A stretch of DNA of 12,492 nt from Christensenella sp. UBA3857 (GTDB lineage Bacteria > Bacillota > Clostridia > Christensenellales > CAG-138). The notes below the pieces were generated by a model. It was given only the letters and a program-made list of their open reading frames with translations, was not told the origin of the DNA and searched no databases. A program made the position numbers and the translations under genes. This document shows positions 1 to 6,983 of this stretch, piece by piece. The first letter of the stretch is position 1. Every line of letters starts with the position of its first letter. The stretch covers positions 13,830-26,321 of the forward strand of contig DGHD01000010.1 in NCBI GenBank assembly GCA_002392505.1. Direction: 5' to 3'.

Positions 1-1
1 C

Positions 2-1576
2 GTGGGCTACGGCAAGACGGAGGTCGCCGTGCGCGCGGCGTTCAAATGCGCCATGGACGGCAGGCAGTGCGCCGTGCTCGTGCCGACGACGATACTCGCC
101 CAGCAGCATTTCAACACGTTCTCCTCCCGCTTCGCCGGGTTCCCAGTCAACGTGGAGCTTTTATCCCGCTTCCGCACGCCCGCGGAGCAGGAATCGATAA
201 AACAGCGCCTTAGAAAGGGCGAGATAGACGTACTGATCGGCACGCACAGCATTTTGGCGAAGTCGGTCAAATTCCGCGATCTGGGGCTTCTCGTCATCGA
301 CGAGGAGCAGCGCTTCGGCGTGAACCACAAGGAGAGGATCAAGGAGCTGAAGAAGAACGTCGACGTGCTCACGCTCTCCGCCACGCCCATACCGAGGACG
401 CTCCACATGAGCCTTTCCGGCATACGCGACATGAGCGTCATAGAGACCCCGCCCGAGGCGCGCTACCCCGTGCAGACCTTCGTCACGGAGTACAACGAAC
501 AGCTTGTGAGAGAGGCGATATTGAAGGAGCTCGCCCGCGGCGGGCAGGTGTATTTCCTATACAACACGGTCAAAACGATGGACCTTTTCGCCGCGTCCCT
601 GCAGGAGCTCGTACCCGAGGCGAGGATCGCCTGCGCGCACGGACAGATGTCCGAAAGGCGCCTCGAATCCACCATGATGGAGTTCATGGAGGGCAAGTTC
701 GACGTGCTCCTCTGCTCCACCATAATAGAAAACGGGCTCGATATCTCGAACGTCAATACGATGATAGTCTACGACGCGGACGCTCTCGGACTCTCACAGC
801 TCTATCAGCTCAGGGGACGCGTCGGAAGAGGCGCGCGCCTCGGCTACTGCTACCTGACCTTCCGCAGGAACAAGGTGCTTACGGAGGTCGCCGACAAGCG
901 TCTGACCGCGATAAAGGAGTTCACGCAGTTCGGCGCCGGGTTCCGCATCGCCATGCGCGATCTTGAGATAAGGGGCGCGGGCGACATACTCGGCGCGGAG
1001 CAGTCCGGGCACATGGCGGAAGTAGGCTACGAGCTTTACTGCAAGCTCATCAACGCCGCCGTGAAGGAGGTCAAGAACGAGCCCGTCAAGCCCGAGACCG
1101 ACACCGCGATGGAGATACCGCTCGACGCGCATATCCCGCCCAAATACATCCCGCGCGAGCAGGGGCGCATCGCCATGTACAAGCGCATCGCCGCTATAAC
1201 CGATCTCGACTCCATGCGCGACGTGCAGGATGAGCTGATCGACCGCTACGGCGAGATACCGAAGCCCGTGCAGACGCTCCTCGATATTTCGCTCCTCAAG
1301 GCGAAGGCGGGCGAGGTCGGGCTCTCCTCCGTATCGGTAAAGCAGGAGGAGGCGAAGCTCGTATTCAGCCCCGACGCATCCATCTCGCCGGAAAAATTCT
1401 TCTCCGTCGTAACGAACACGCCCGGGGCGCAGGTCGTGAACAAGCAGGTGAAGACCGACGGGCGTGAAAGGAACGCGACCGTGCTTATGATAAGACAGCG
1501 CAAAAAATCGCCCGAGGATATGTTCGCCATTGCGGGCGAGACCGTTGAAAGACTTTTGAAATGCGTTAACGAATAA
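2..1576 (+). CDS. mfd: Transcription-repair coupling factor Mfd, C-terminal part (5' end outside window)
   Basis: Mfd is the ATP-dependent DNA translocase that pushes stalled RNA polymerase off DNA and recruits UvrA to the lesion. Only the last 524 residues are here: the window opens inside the Walker A loop (VGYGKTE, residues 1-7), so roughly the first 600 residues of an ~1150-residue protein (UvrB-like module and RNA polymerase interaction domain) lie upstream. Visible in order: Walker A; the Walker B/DEEQ box (residues 100-103, IDEEQRFG); SATPIPRT (126-133); and helicase motif VI, RGRVGRG (271-277). A TRCF-type C-terminal domain follows (about 375-490), with the characteristic RIAMYKRI and IDRYGEIP. 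The GTG at position 2 is an internal valine, not a start. The reading frame is intact to its TAA. A UPF0597 gene follows after 19 bp with no terminator, so the two are probably cotranscribed. Identification rests on the RecG/Mfd helicase motifs plus the TRCF domain, which RecG lacks. Confidence 0.97.
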   Translation: MGYGKTEVAVRAAFKCAMDGRQCAVLVPTTILAQQHFNTFSSRFAGFPVNVELLSRFRTPAEQESIKQRLRKGEIDVLIGTHSILAKSVKFRDLGLLVIDEEQRFGVNHKERIKELKKNVDVLTLSATPIPRTLHMSLSGIRDMSVIETPPEARYPVQTFVTEYNEQLVREAILKELARGGQVYFLYNTVKTMDLFAASLQELVPEARIACAHGQMSERRLESTMMEFMEGKFDVLLCSTIIENGLDISNVNTMIVYDADALGLSQLYQLRGRVGRGARLGYCYLTFRRNKVLTEVADKRLTAIKEFTQFGAGFRIAMRDLEIRGAGDILGAEQSGHMAEVGYELYCKLINAAVKEVKNEPVKPETDTAMEIPLDAHIPPKYIPREQGRIAMYKRIAAITDLDSMRDVQDELIDRYGEIPKPVQTLLDISLLKAKAGEVGLSSVSVKQEEAKLVFSPDASISPEKFFSVVTNTPGAQVVNKQVKTDGRERNATVLMIRQRKKSPEDMFAIAGETVERLLKCVNE

Positions 1577-1595
1577 GCTTTGAAAGGACATAAAG

Positions 1596-2963
1596 ATGAA
1601 GGAGACGACTAAAAAGCTGATCGAGGCGGTAAAGGCCGATCTCGTACCCTCGCTCGGGGTGACGGAGCCCGTGGCGATAGCCTATGCCGCCGCCGCGGCA
1701 GCAAGGGCGCTCGGCGGAACGGTCAACAGCGTTTCGGTGTGGCTCAATTCGGGCGTTTACAAAAACTCGTTCACCTGCGCCGTCCCCGGAACGGGCGGCG
1801 TCGGATGCGCGCTTGCGGCGGCGCTCGGGGCAGTATCGGGCGATACCGAAAGGATCCTCGCCGCGCTCGAGAACGCCACGCCGGAGGATATCGAAACGGC
1901 GAAAAAGCTGGTAAAGGACGGCAGCGCGAAGGCGTATCTTGACGGGATATCGCCCGATATAAGCATCCGCGCCCGCGTGGAAACGGATCTCGGCACGGCG
2001 GAATCGCTCATGAAGGGCAGTCATACGGGGCTCGTTTCCGTCCGCGTGAACGGGCGGGAGGTATTCAAACGGGAAGAGACCCGCGAGGAGGAAAAGCAGG
2101 CGTTTTCCGTTTCCTCGGCAAGCTTTTCGGATATCGTCAACTGCCTGTACGAGGCGGAAGAGATCGATAAGCTCGAGCTTGCCCACGGCGACGACTGTAT
2201 CGAGCTCGACGCCCGGAAGGGTCTTGAAAAGCTCGATTTTCTGAACGAAGCCGTGAATACCGATATGGAGCTTTTTGAAGAAGGCAAAAGGAGCTCCCTC
2301 ATGCCCATGACGAAGGCGAGGCTCGGCGACGATCCCGAAGCCTGCTCGTCCGCCCGCGAGCTTGCGGAGATGCTTACCTCCGGCGCGATAGAGGCGCGTG
2401 TGCGCGGCGCAAAGGCGTTCGCAATGGCGATCACCGGCAGCGGCAGCCACGGGGTGCTGTGCATGCTGCCCATACACGCCGCCGCGGTCTACGAGGGCTT
2501 TGACATAAAAGAGGAGCGAAAGGCGCTGCTCCTCTCCGCCCTCGTCACCAAATACATAAAGGATCTCTCGGGGCTTCTGTCCACCGCCTGCGGCTGCGTG
2601 CTCGCCGGCGGCACGGGCGCGGCGCTCGGTCTGACGTACCTCTACTCCCTCAAGGACGGGCTCCCGAAGGAGGCGATGACCGAAAGGCTCGCCGCGGCGC
2701 TCAGCTTTATGGCGGCTTCCGTAACGGGCATGATATGCCACGGCGGCAACCCCGGCTGCTCGCTCAAGGCGTCGGTCGGCGTGAATATGGCGTTCTCCGC
2801 CGCGAAAATGGCGGTCGGCGGCGTTCCCGCCGAGACGGAGCACGGCGTCGTCGGCTTAACTCCCGAGGCGACCATACTGAATATGGGTCTCATCGCGCGG
2901 GATATGCTGCCCGTTGAGAAGACGATACTCGATATCATGGAAGAGAAAAGCGAAAAAGCATGA
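1596..2963 (+). CDS. UPF0597 / L-cysteine desulfidase-like protein (SDH-alpha fold) with Cys-to-Val at the catalytic site
   Basis: This 455-residue protein belongs to UPF0597 (CyuA/YhaM, and the methanogen L-cysteine desulfidase), [4Fe-4S] enzymes that split L-cysteine into pyruvate, ammonia and sulfide. The N-terminal signature is present as LGVTEPVAIAYAAA (residues 20-33). Three candidate cluster ligands are retained: a Cys in CGC (C332 or C334), then C381 and C388 in CHGGNPGC. That seven-residue spacing matches the Cys322/Cys329 pair I recall for the Methanocaldococcus enzyme. The odd point is V22: family members usually have GCTEP there, and that Cys (Cys25 in the methanogen enzyme) is the proposed catalytic base. 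The cluster may therefore be kept while activity or substrate is changed. The start is the ATG preceded by GAAAGGA at 1582-1588, 7 nt upstream. The end overlaps the next start as ATGA, so translational coupling is expected. Family assignment is firm; enzymatic function is uncertain. Confidence 0.88.
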   Translation: MKETTKKLIEAVKADLVPSLGVTEPVAIAYAAAAAARALGGTVNSVSVWLNSGVYKNSFTCAVPGTGGVGCALAAALGAVSGDTERILAALENATPEDIETAKKLVKDGSAKAYLDGISPDISIRARVETDLGTAESLMKGSHTGLVSVRVNGREVFKREETREEEKQAFSVSSASFSDIVNCLYEAEEIDKLELAHGDDCIELDARKGLEKLDFLNEAVNTDMELFEEGKRSSLMPMTKARLGDDPEACSSARELAEMLTSGAIEARVRGAKAFAMAITGSGSHGVLCMLPIHAAAVYEGFDIKEERKALLLSALVTKYIKDLSGLLSTACGCVLAGGTGAALGLTYLYSLKDGLPKEAMTERLAAALSFMAASVTGMICHGGNPGCSLKASVGVNMAFSAAKMAVGGVPAETEHGVVGLTPEATILNMGLIARDMLPVEKTILDIMEEKSEKA

Positions 2964-3861
2964 CTCTGATACTTAAAAAACCCGACGAGGCGCCCGCGAT
3001 CCCGGCGGCGTTCCTCTCTGTGATCGGTACGGACGCGCCGGAGATACTCCGCTATTTCGACGACTCCGTTTATGATAAGGAAAAGGGCTACAACACGTAA
3101 AAGCTGACCTCTCCAAAGGGCGTTTTCGTGCTGAAAAAATACGCGTATCCCGAGGACCTTGAGGACGAGCTCAAGCAGTATTCCCGCCTTTTCGGCATGC
3201 CGGTGCCGAAGCTTCTCGGCGCGTCGGAGGGCATGATACTCATGGAGCACGTCCCGGGCGACGATCTCAAACTGCCGACGGACGACGGGATACGGGCGTT
3301 TGCGAAAAGCCTTACGATGATAATGAACGCCTATCCCATGGGGCGCGGATACGCCAGCGAGCGTTATGCGCGCTATATGAAGCGGCTTGAAAAACGCGCC
3401 GGCTGTCTTGAGAACGAACCGAAGTTAAAGGCGGGATTCGCGCTCTTTTGCGAGCGGCAGAAGGATATCCCCCTCAGCTTTCAAACGCGGATCTTCTGCC
3501 CATCAACGTGCTTTACGACGGCGAAAAGGCGACCGTGATCGACTGGGAGTTCGGCGGTTTCCTGCCCTACGCGCTCGATATCGCCCGGTTCATCGCCCAC
3601 TCCCGCGAAAACGGCGAGGTGACCGGCTTCAGAATGACCGAAGCGCAGAAGCGCCTGTTCGTTGACCTTGTTTACGTCGGGCTCGAAAACAAGCCCTCCC
3701 GCGAAGCGTACGACAGGGATATCCGCCTCGCCCTGCTGAACGAATACGTCGAGATACTCGAATACTGCCTCGGTGACCCGACGGCGGAACGCGGCGCGGT
3801 GTATAACGACTATTACCCGCGGGCAAACCGGCTTGCCGAAAGCCTGATCGCCGAGGGCTGA
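2960..3861 (+). pseudogene. APH-family phosphotransferase (kinase-like), broken by a stop codon and a frameshift
   Basis: Joined reading frames give a protein of about 300 residues of the aminoglycoside/choline kinase-like phosphotransferase family. The start ATG overlaps the upstream stop (ATGA). The frame is interrupted by an in-frame TAA at 3098-3100 (codon 47). It then resumes with FVLKKY (a likely beta3-lysine region) and ILMEHVPGDDL (hinge). A second lesion lies near 3485: the reading frame steps back by one, the effect expected from a one-base deletion. Past it come the catalytic-loop-like NADLLPINVL and the metal-binding VIDWEFGG, and the product runs to a TGA at 3859-3861. Restoring one C after 3484 would give FQHADLLPINVL, the usual H/N-x-D-x5-N form. 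Everything outside the two lesions reads cleanly, so decay is recent or the lesions are assembly errors. The substrate cannot be told; metabolite kinases are as likely as resistance enzymes in this family. Confidence 0.82.
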
Positions 3862-3897
3862 CCGCCCGATGACAGGCGCCCGCGCGGGGAGGGCCAG

Positions 3898-4113
3898 TCA
3901 CTCCTTGCCGCACGGCGCGAAGACCAAAGCCAATACCGCTGCGGTAAGCAGTATAACGAGCAGCACCAGCAGCCATTGCGGCGCGAAGAACAGCAGCAGC
4001 GCGAGCGCGGCGAGGGCGCAGCAAAGCGCAAGCAGCCTCCACGCAATATCGCCGTATGCCGGTCTTTTTCTTACCCTTGCATTCCTTTTGCAGAAATCGA
4101 AGCCGAAAAGCAT
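3898..4113 (-). CDS. Small hypothetical protein with two membrane segments
   Basis: A 71-residue protein I do not recognise. The first 22 residues are basic and polar (CKRNARVRKRP). Two hydrophobic segments follow, at about 24-43 (WRLLALCCALAALALLLFF) and 46-66 (WLLVLLVILLTAAVLALVF), separated by a tight APQ turn, and a short APCGKE tail ends it. By the positive-inside rule the N-terminus is probably cytoplasmic, with a hairpin topology. The start is well supported by GGGAGGA 5 nt upstream of the ATG on the minus strand (4119-4125 on the plus strand). The gene stands alone, convergent with the phosphotransferase pseudogene 36 bp away and divergent from mreB. Nothing links it functionally to either. 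The good ribosome binding site and the clean hydrophobic pattern are the reasons to call it real. Confidence 0.66.
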   Translation of the reverse strand: MLFGFDFCKRNARVRKRPAYGDIAWRLLALCCALAALALLLFFAPQWLLVLLVILLTAAVLALVFAPCGKE

Positions 4114-4162
4114 GCGCGTCCTCCCGAAAGCCGTTCTCCATACAGGCTATTCGCGCGCGCCG

Positions 4163-4191
4163 TTTATAAGACCCGATAACATATTAAAAAA
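4163..4191 (-). promoter_or_regulatory. Possible promoter of the small membrane protein gene
   Basis: On the minus strand TATAAA (4168 down to 4163) can serve as a -10. It sits downstream of a T-rich stretch (about 4191-4186) at 17 bp spacing and gives a leader of about 40 nt. The -35 match is poor, so this rests mainly on the AT-rich sequence between divergent genes. Confidence 0.3.
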
Positions 4192-4218
4192 ATTTTTATA
4201 ATTTTTTCGATTTAGCTA

Positions 4219-4247
4219 TTGAACAGTTCATTATTGGATGATAAAAT
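4219..4247 (+). promoter_or_regulatory. SigA-type promoter of mreB
   Basis: TTGAAC (4219-4224) and TAAAAT (4242-4247) are separated by exactly 17 bp in an AT-rich stretch that stands out from the GC-rich surroundings. Transcription should begin near 4254, giving a leader of about 50 nt before the mreB start. This makes mreB independent of the mfd operon upstream. Confidence 0.72.
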
Positions 4248-4305
4248 ACTATGAATGGATATCTGCCTCACCCGGCGTCCACTATTTCTTAAATGGAGAA
4301 CATTC

Positions 4306-5346
4306 ATGGGTTTGTTTGAATTTAACGACGTTGGTATCGATCTCGGTACTTCCAGCGTTCTTGTATATGTACATAATAAGGGCATCGTGCTTCGCGAGCC
4401 CAGCGTTGTCGCAGTTGAAAAGGTCACCGGTCACATCTATGCCGTGGGCGAGGAAGCCCGCCGCATGCTCGGCCGCACCCCCGGCAACATCATCGCCATC
4501 CGCCCCTTACGCGACGGCGTTATTTCCAATTTCGACATTACGGAAAGGCTCCTTCGCCATTTCCTCAAGAAGGTCGTCGGCACCAAGATCTTCTTCAAGC
4601 CCCGCGTGGTCGTCTGCGTGCCCTCCGGCGTTACGGAGGTCGAAAAGCGCTCCGTAATCGACGCGACGGAGGAAGCCGGCGCGCGCCACACCTATCTTAT
4701 TGAGGAGCCTATCGCAGCCGCTATCGGCGCGGGTATCGACATTTCGCAGCCCCGCGGCAACATGGTCGTCGACATCGGCGGCGGCACGACGGACGTCGCC
4801 ATCATTTCCCTCGGCGGCAGCGTGCTTTCCGAGTCCATTAAGGTCGCCGGCGATAAATTCGACGACGCGATCGTCCGCTATATGAGGAAGAAGCATAACC
4901 TGCTCATCGGCGAGCGCACAGCCGAGGATATGAAGATAAGGATCGGCTCCGCTTACCCCAGGAAGGAGCAGCTCTATATCGACGTTAAGGGCAGGAACCT
5001 TATCTCCGGTCTGCCGCAGGCGATCACCATCGGCTCGAACGAGATGATCGACGCCCTTGAGGAGCCCCTGCAGAACATTCTGGAGACCGTCAGGAACCTC
5101 TTCGAGAAGACCCCGCCCGAGCTTGCCAGCGATATCGCCGAGAACGGCATCTGTCTGACCGGCGGCGGCGCGCTGCTTTACGGCATGGACAAGTTCGTGG
5201 CCGAGCATACCAAGGTCCCCTGCTACGTCGCGGAGGATCCCATCTCCTGCGTCGCCATCGGCACGGGCAAGGTGCTCGACAATATCGAGAAGTATTCCAT
5301 CAGCGCAATCTACGATTACAAGCGCGGCGACTATTTTGAATCCTAA
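4306..5346 (+). CDS. mreB: Rod shape-determining protein, MreB/Mbl family
   Basis: This is a bacterial actin homologue that forms ATP-dependent filaments on the inner face of the membrane and guides the elongation cell-wall machinery. At 346 residues it has normal length. The actin-fold ATP-binding elements are all present: phosphate-1 GIDLGTSS (10-17), IRPLRDGVI, LIEEPIAAAIGAG, phosphate-2 DIGGGTTD (156-163), KLLIGERTAE-like NLLIGERTAED, and the adenosine loop GGGALL (286-291), then the CVAIGTGKVLDN end. The start is the ATG at 4306, preceded by TGGAGAA at 4294-4300; in-frame sequence further upstream does not resemble MreB. A short C-terminal tail (YDYKRGDYFES) is unusual in detail. No mreC or mreD follows. 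Stand-alone genes of this family in Firmicutes are often Mbl, so Mbl is a fair alternative name. The gene has its own promoter and a downstream hairpin. Confidence 0.95.
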   Translation: MGLFEFNDVGIDLGTSSVLVYVHNKGIVLREPSVVAVEKVTGHIYAVGEEARRMLGRTPGNIIAIRPLRDGVISNFDITERLLRHFLKKVVGTKIFFKPRVVVCVPSGVTEVEKRSVIDATEEAGARHTYLIEEPIAAAIGAGIDISQPRGNMVVDIGGGTTDVAIISLGGSVLSESIKVAGDKFDDAIVRYMRKKHNLLIGERTAEDMKIRIGSAYPRKEQLYIDVKGRNLISGLPQAITIGSNEMIDALEEPLQNILETVRNLFEKTPPELASDIAENGICLTGGGALLYGMDKFVAEHTKVPCYVAEDPISCVAIGTGKVLDNIEKYSISAIYDYKRGDYFES

Positions 5347-5400
5347 AGGCTCAAAAGTCTTCGCTGCATTTGCATAAAAGTTTATAAGATTTAATTGAAT

Positions 5401-5438
5401 AAGCAGGTGCTTAGAGTTTTTTCTCTGTGCCTGCTTTT
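5401..5438 (+). terminator. Probable intrinsic terminator after mreB
   Basis: AAGCAGG (5401-5407) pairs with CCTGCTT (5430-5436). An inner AGAG/CTCT stem closes a T6 loop, and the outer stem runs into TTTT at 5435-5438. The U-tract is short, so termination may be partial and the downstream phosphomutase operon could receive read-through; I see no convincing separate promoter for it in 5347-5465. Confidence 0.55.
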
Positions 5439-5465
5439 GGTTCGACAAATTCTTTGGAGGTCAAT

Positions 5466-6983
5466 ATGAAAGACTATTCTTCCCTTCAGAACGGCAGCGA
5501 CATAAGGGGCGTCGCGATCGATATCCCCGGCGGCAAGCCCGTGAACTTAACGCTTGACGCCGCGCGCGACGTCGGCTTTGCCTTCGGGCGGTGGCTCTCG
5601 GAATACACGGGCAAGGACCCCGCCTCGCTCCGCGCCGCGATAGGCAGGGACTCCCGCATAACCGGCGAGGGGATCTCGCTCGCGCTTGCCGAGGGGCTTT
5701 CCATAGCGGGCGTCAAAGCGTTCATTTCCGGGCTCTCCTCCACCCCCGCCATGTTCATGTGCTGTGCGGAGGGCGATTTCGACGGCGGAATAATGGTCAC
5801 GGCGAGCCACCTTCCCTATGAAAGGAACGGCGCGAAGTTCTTCACGAAGGACTCCGGGCTTGAAAAAGCCGACATCAAAAAGATACTCGCTTACGCCTCG
5901 GAGGGTGCGAAGCCCGTTTCCGCGTCCTTCCACGCCCAAACAGCTGACGTGATGACCCCCTATATCGAGGGGCTGAAGAAAAAGATCACCGACGCGCTCG
6001 GGTGTGATAAGCCCTTTACCGGCATGAAGATCATCGTCGACGCCGGCAACGGCGCGGGCGGCTTCTTCGCGGAGCGCATACTCGCCCCCCTGGGCGCGGA
6101 TATCACCGGCAGCCTCTATCTTGAGCCGGACGGGTATTTCCCCAACCATCAGCCCAACCCCGAAAACAAGGAGGCAATGGACGCGATAACGAACGCCGTC
6201 ATCGCGACCGGCGCCGATATGGGCATCATTTTCGATACCGACGTAGACCGCGCGGGAGCGGTGCTCCCCGACGGGAACGGCGGCGCGCTCGCGCTCGACA
6301 GGAACCGCCTCATCGCCATGATGACCGCGATACTTTATAAGCAGTACGGGCCAATCACCGTCGTTACGGACTCCATCACCTCGACCGGGCTCAACGAGTT
6401 CATAGAGGGGCTCGGCTGCCGCCATCACAGGTTCAAGAGGGGCTACCGCAACGTAATAAACGAGGCGAAACGTCTTTTGGGCGAGGGTGAAAACGCCATA
6501 TTCGCCATGGAAACGAGCGGACACGGCGCGCTGAAGGAGAACTACTTCCTCGACGACGGCGCGTACATTATCGTTAAGCTCCTGACAGAGCTCGTCGAGA
6601 CCCGCCGCAGGGGTAAGGAGCTCACATTCCTCATCGCCTCCCTTCGCGAGCCGAAGGAGAGCTGCGAGGCGCGGCTTCCCGTGCTTACGGAGGATTTCGC
6701 CCCGCTCACCGAAAAGGTGCTCAACGCAGTAGGCGAGCGCTTCGCCTCGCTCGAGGGCTTCTCGATCGTCCCGAACAATTTCGAGGGCGTCCGCGTTAAC
6801 GCCGACAAGGCGCACGGCGACGGCTGGTTCCTTATCAGGAGGAGCCTGCACGACCCGCTCATGCCCACCAATATCGAGAGCGATTCGGCAGGCGGCGTCA
6901 AGCCCATAGCAAGGGCGCTTTACGATTGTCTTTCCGAATTCCCCGAGCTTGATCTTTCATCGCTTGCAGCTATCGCCGAATAA
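5466..6983 (+). CDS. Alpha-D-phosphohexomutase family protein (phosphomannomutase/phosphoglucomutase-like)
   Basis: A 505-residue member of the alpha-D-phosphohexomutase superfamily, which moves phosphate between C1 and C6 of a sugar. Family landmarks are the phosphoserine loop TASHLP with S114, the magnesium loop DTDVDR (D257, D259, D261), and the sugar-binding loop METSGHG (348-354) followed by KENYFLDDG. The C-terminal phosphate loop is not the usual RxSGTEP but RRSLHDP (458-464) followed by PTNIES. I associate this variant with a subfamily that also occurs in plants as chloroplast phosphoglucosamine-mutase-like proteins, so the substrate should not be assumed. The start is the ATG with TTTGGAGG at 5453-5460, 5 nt upstream. 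The stop shares its last A with the next start (TAATG), giving tight coupling to the nucleotidyltransferase. A role in making activated sugars for envelope polymers is plausible but inferred. Confidence 0.9.
   Translation: MKDYSSLQNGSDIRGVAIDIPGGKPVNLTLDAARDVGFAFGRWLSEYTGKDPASLRAAIGRDSRITGEGISLALAEGLSIAGVKAFISGLSSTPAMFMCCAEGDFDGGIMVTASHLPYERNGAKFFTKDSGLEKADIKKILAYASEGAKPVSASFHAQTADVMTPYIEGLKKKITDALGCDKPFTGMKIIVDAGNGAGGFFAERILAPLGADITGSLYLEPDGYFPNHQPNPENKEAMDAITNAVIATGADMGIIFDTDVDRAGAVLPDGNGGALALDRNRLIAMMTAILYKQYGPITVVTDSITSTGLNEFIEGLGCRHHRFKRGYRNVINEAKRLLGEGENAIFAMETSGHGALKENYFLDDGAYIIVKLLTELVETRRRGKELTFLIASLREPKESCEARLPVLTEDFAPLTEKVLNAVGERFASLEGFSIVPNNFEGVRVNADKAHGDGWFLIRRSLHDPLMPTNIESDSAGGVKPIARALYDCLSEFPELDLSSLAAIAE

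Noticed and set aside
794..1591. Long minus-strand frames opposite mfd, the UPF0597 gene, mreB and the phosphomutase
   Set aside because: GC-rich third positions leave long antisense frames open; the predicted proteins are Arg/Leu-rich, match no family, and the sense frames have clear domain motifs.
3098..3100. Possible recoded or read-through TAA in the phosphotransferase gene
   Set aside because: TAA is not a known Sec/Pyl codon, no structural signal is evident, and a second independent lesion further downstream makes a pseudogene or sequence error far simpler.
4251..4292. A 13-codon upstream frame (MNGYLPHPASTIS) ending just before the mreB ribosome binding site
   Set aside because: Its ATG lies at or before the predicted transcription start (about 4254) and has no ribosome binding site, so translation is unlikely.
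5370..5395. Promoter for the phosphomutase operon (TTGCAT with TTTAAT)
   Set aside because: The spacing is only 14 bp, and alternative pairings have poor hexamers; the evidence does not support a call.
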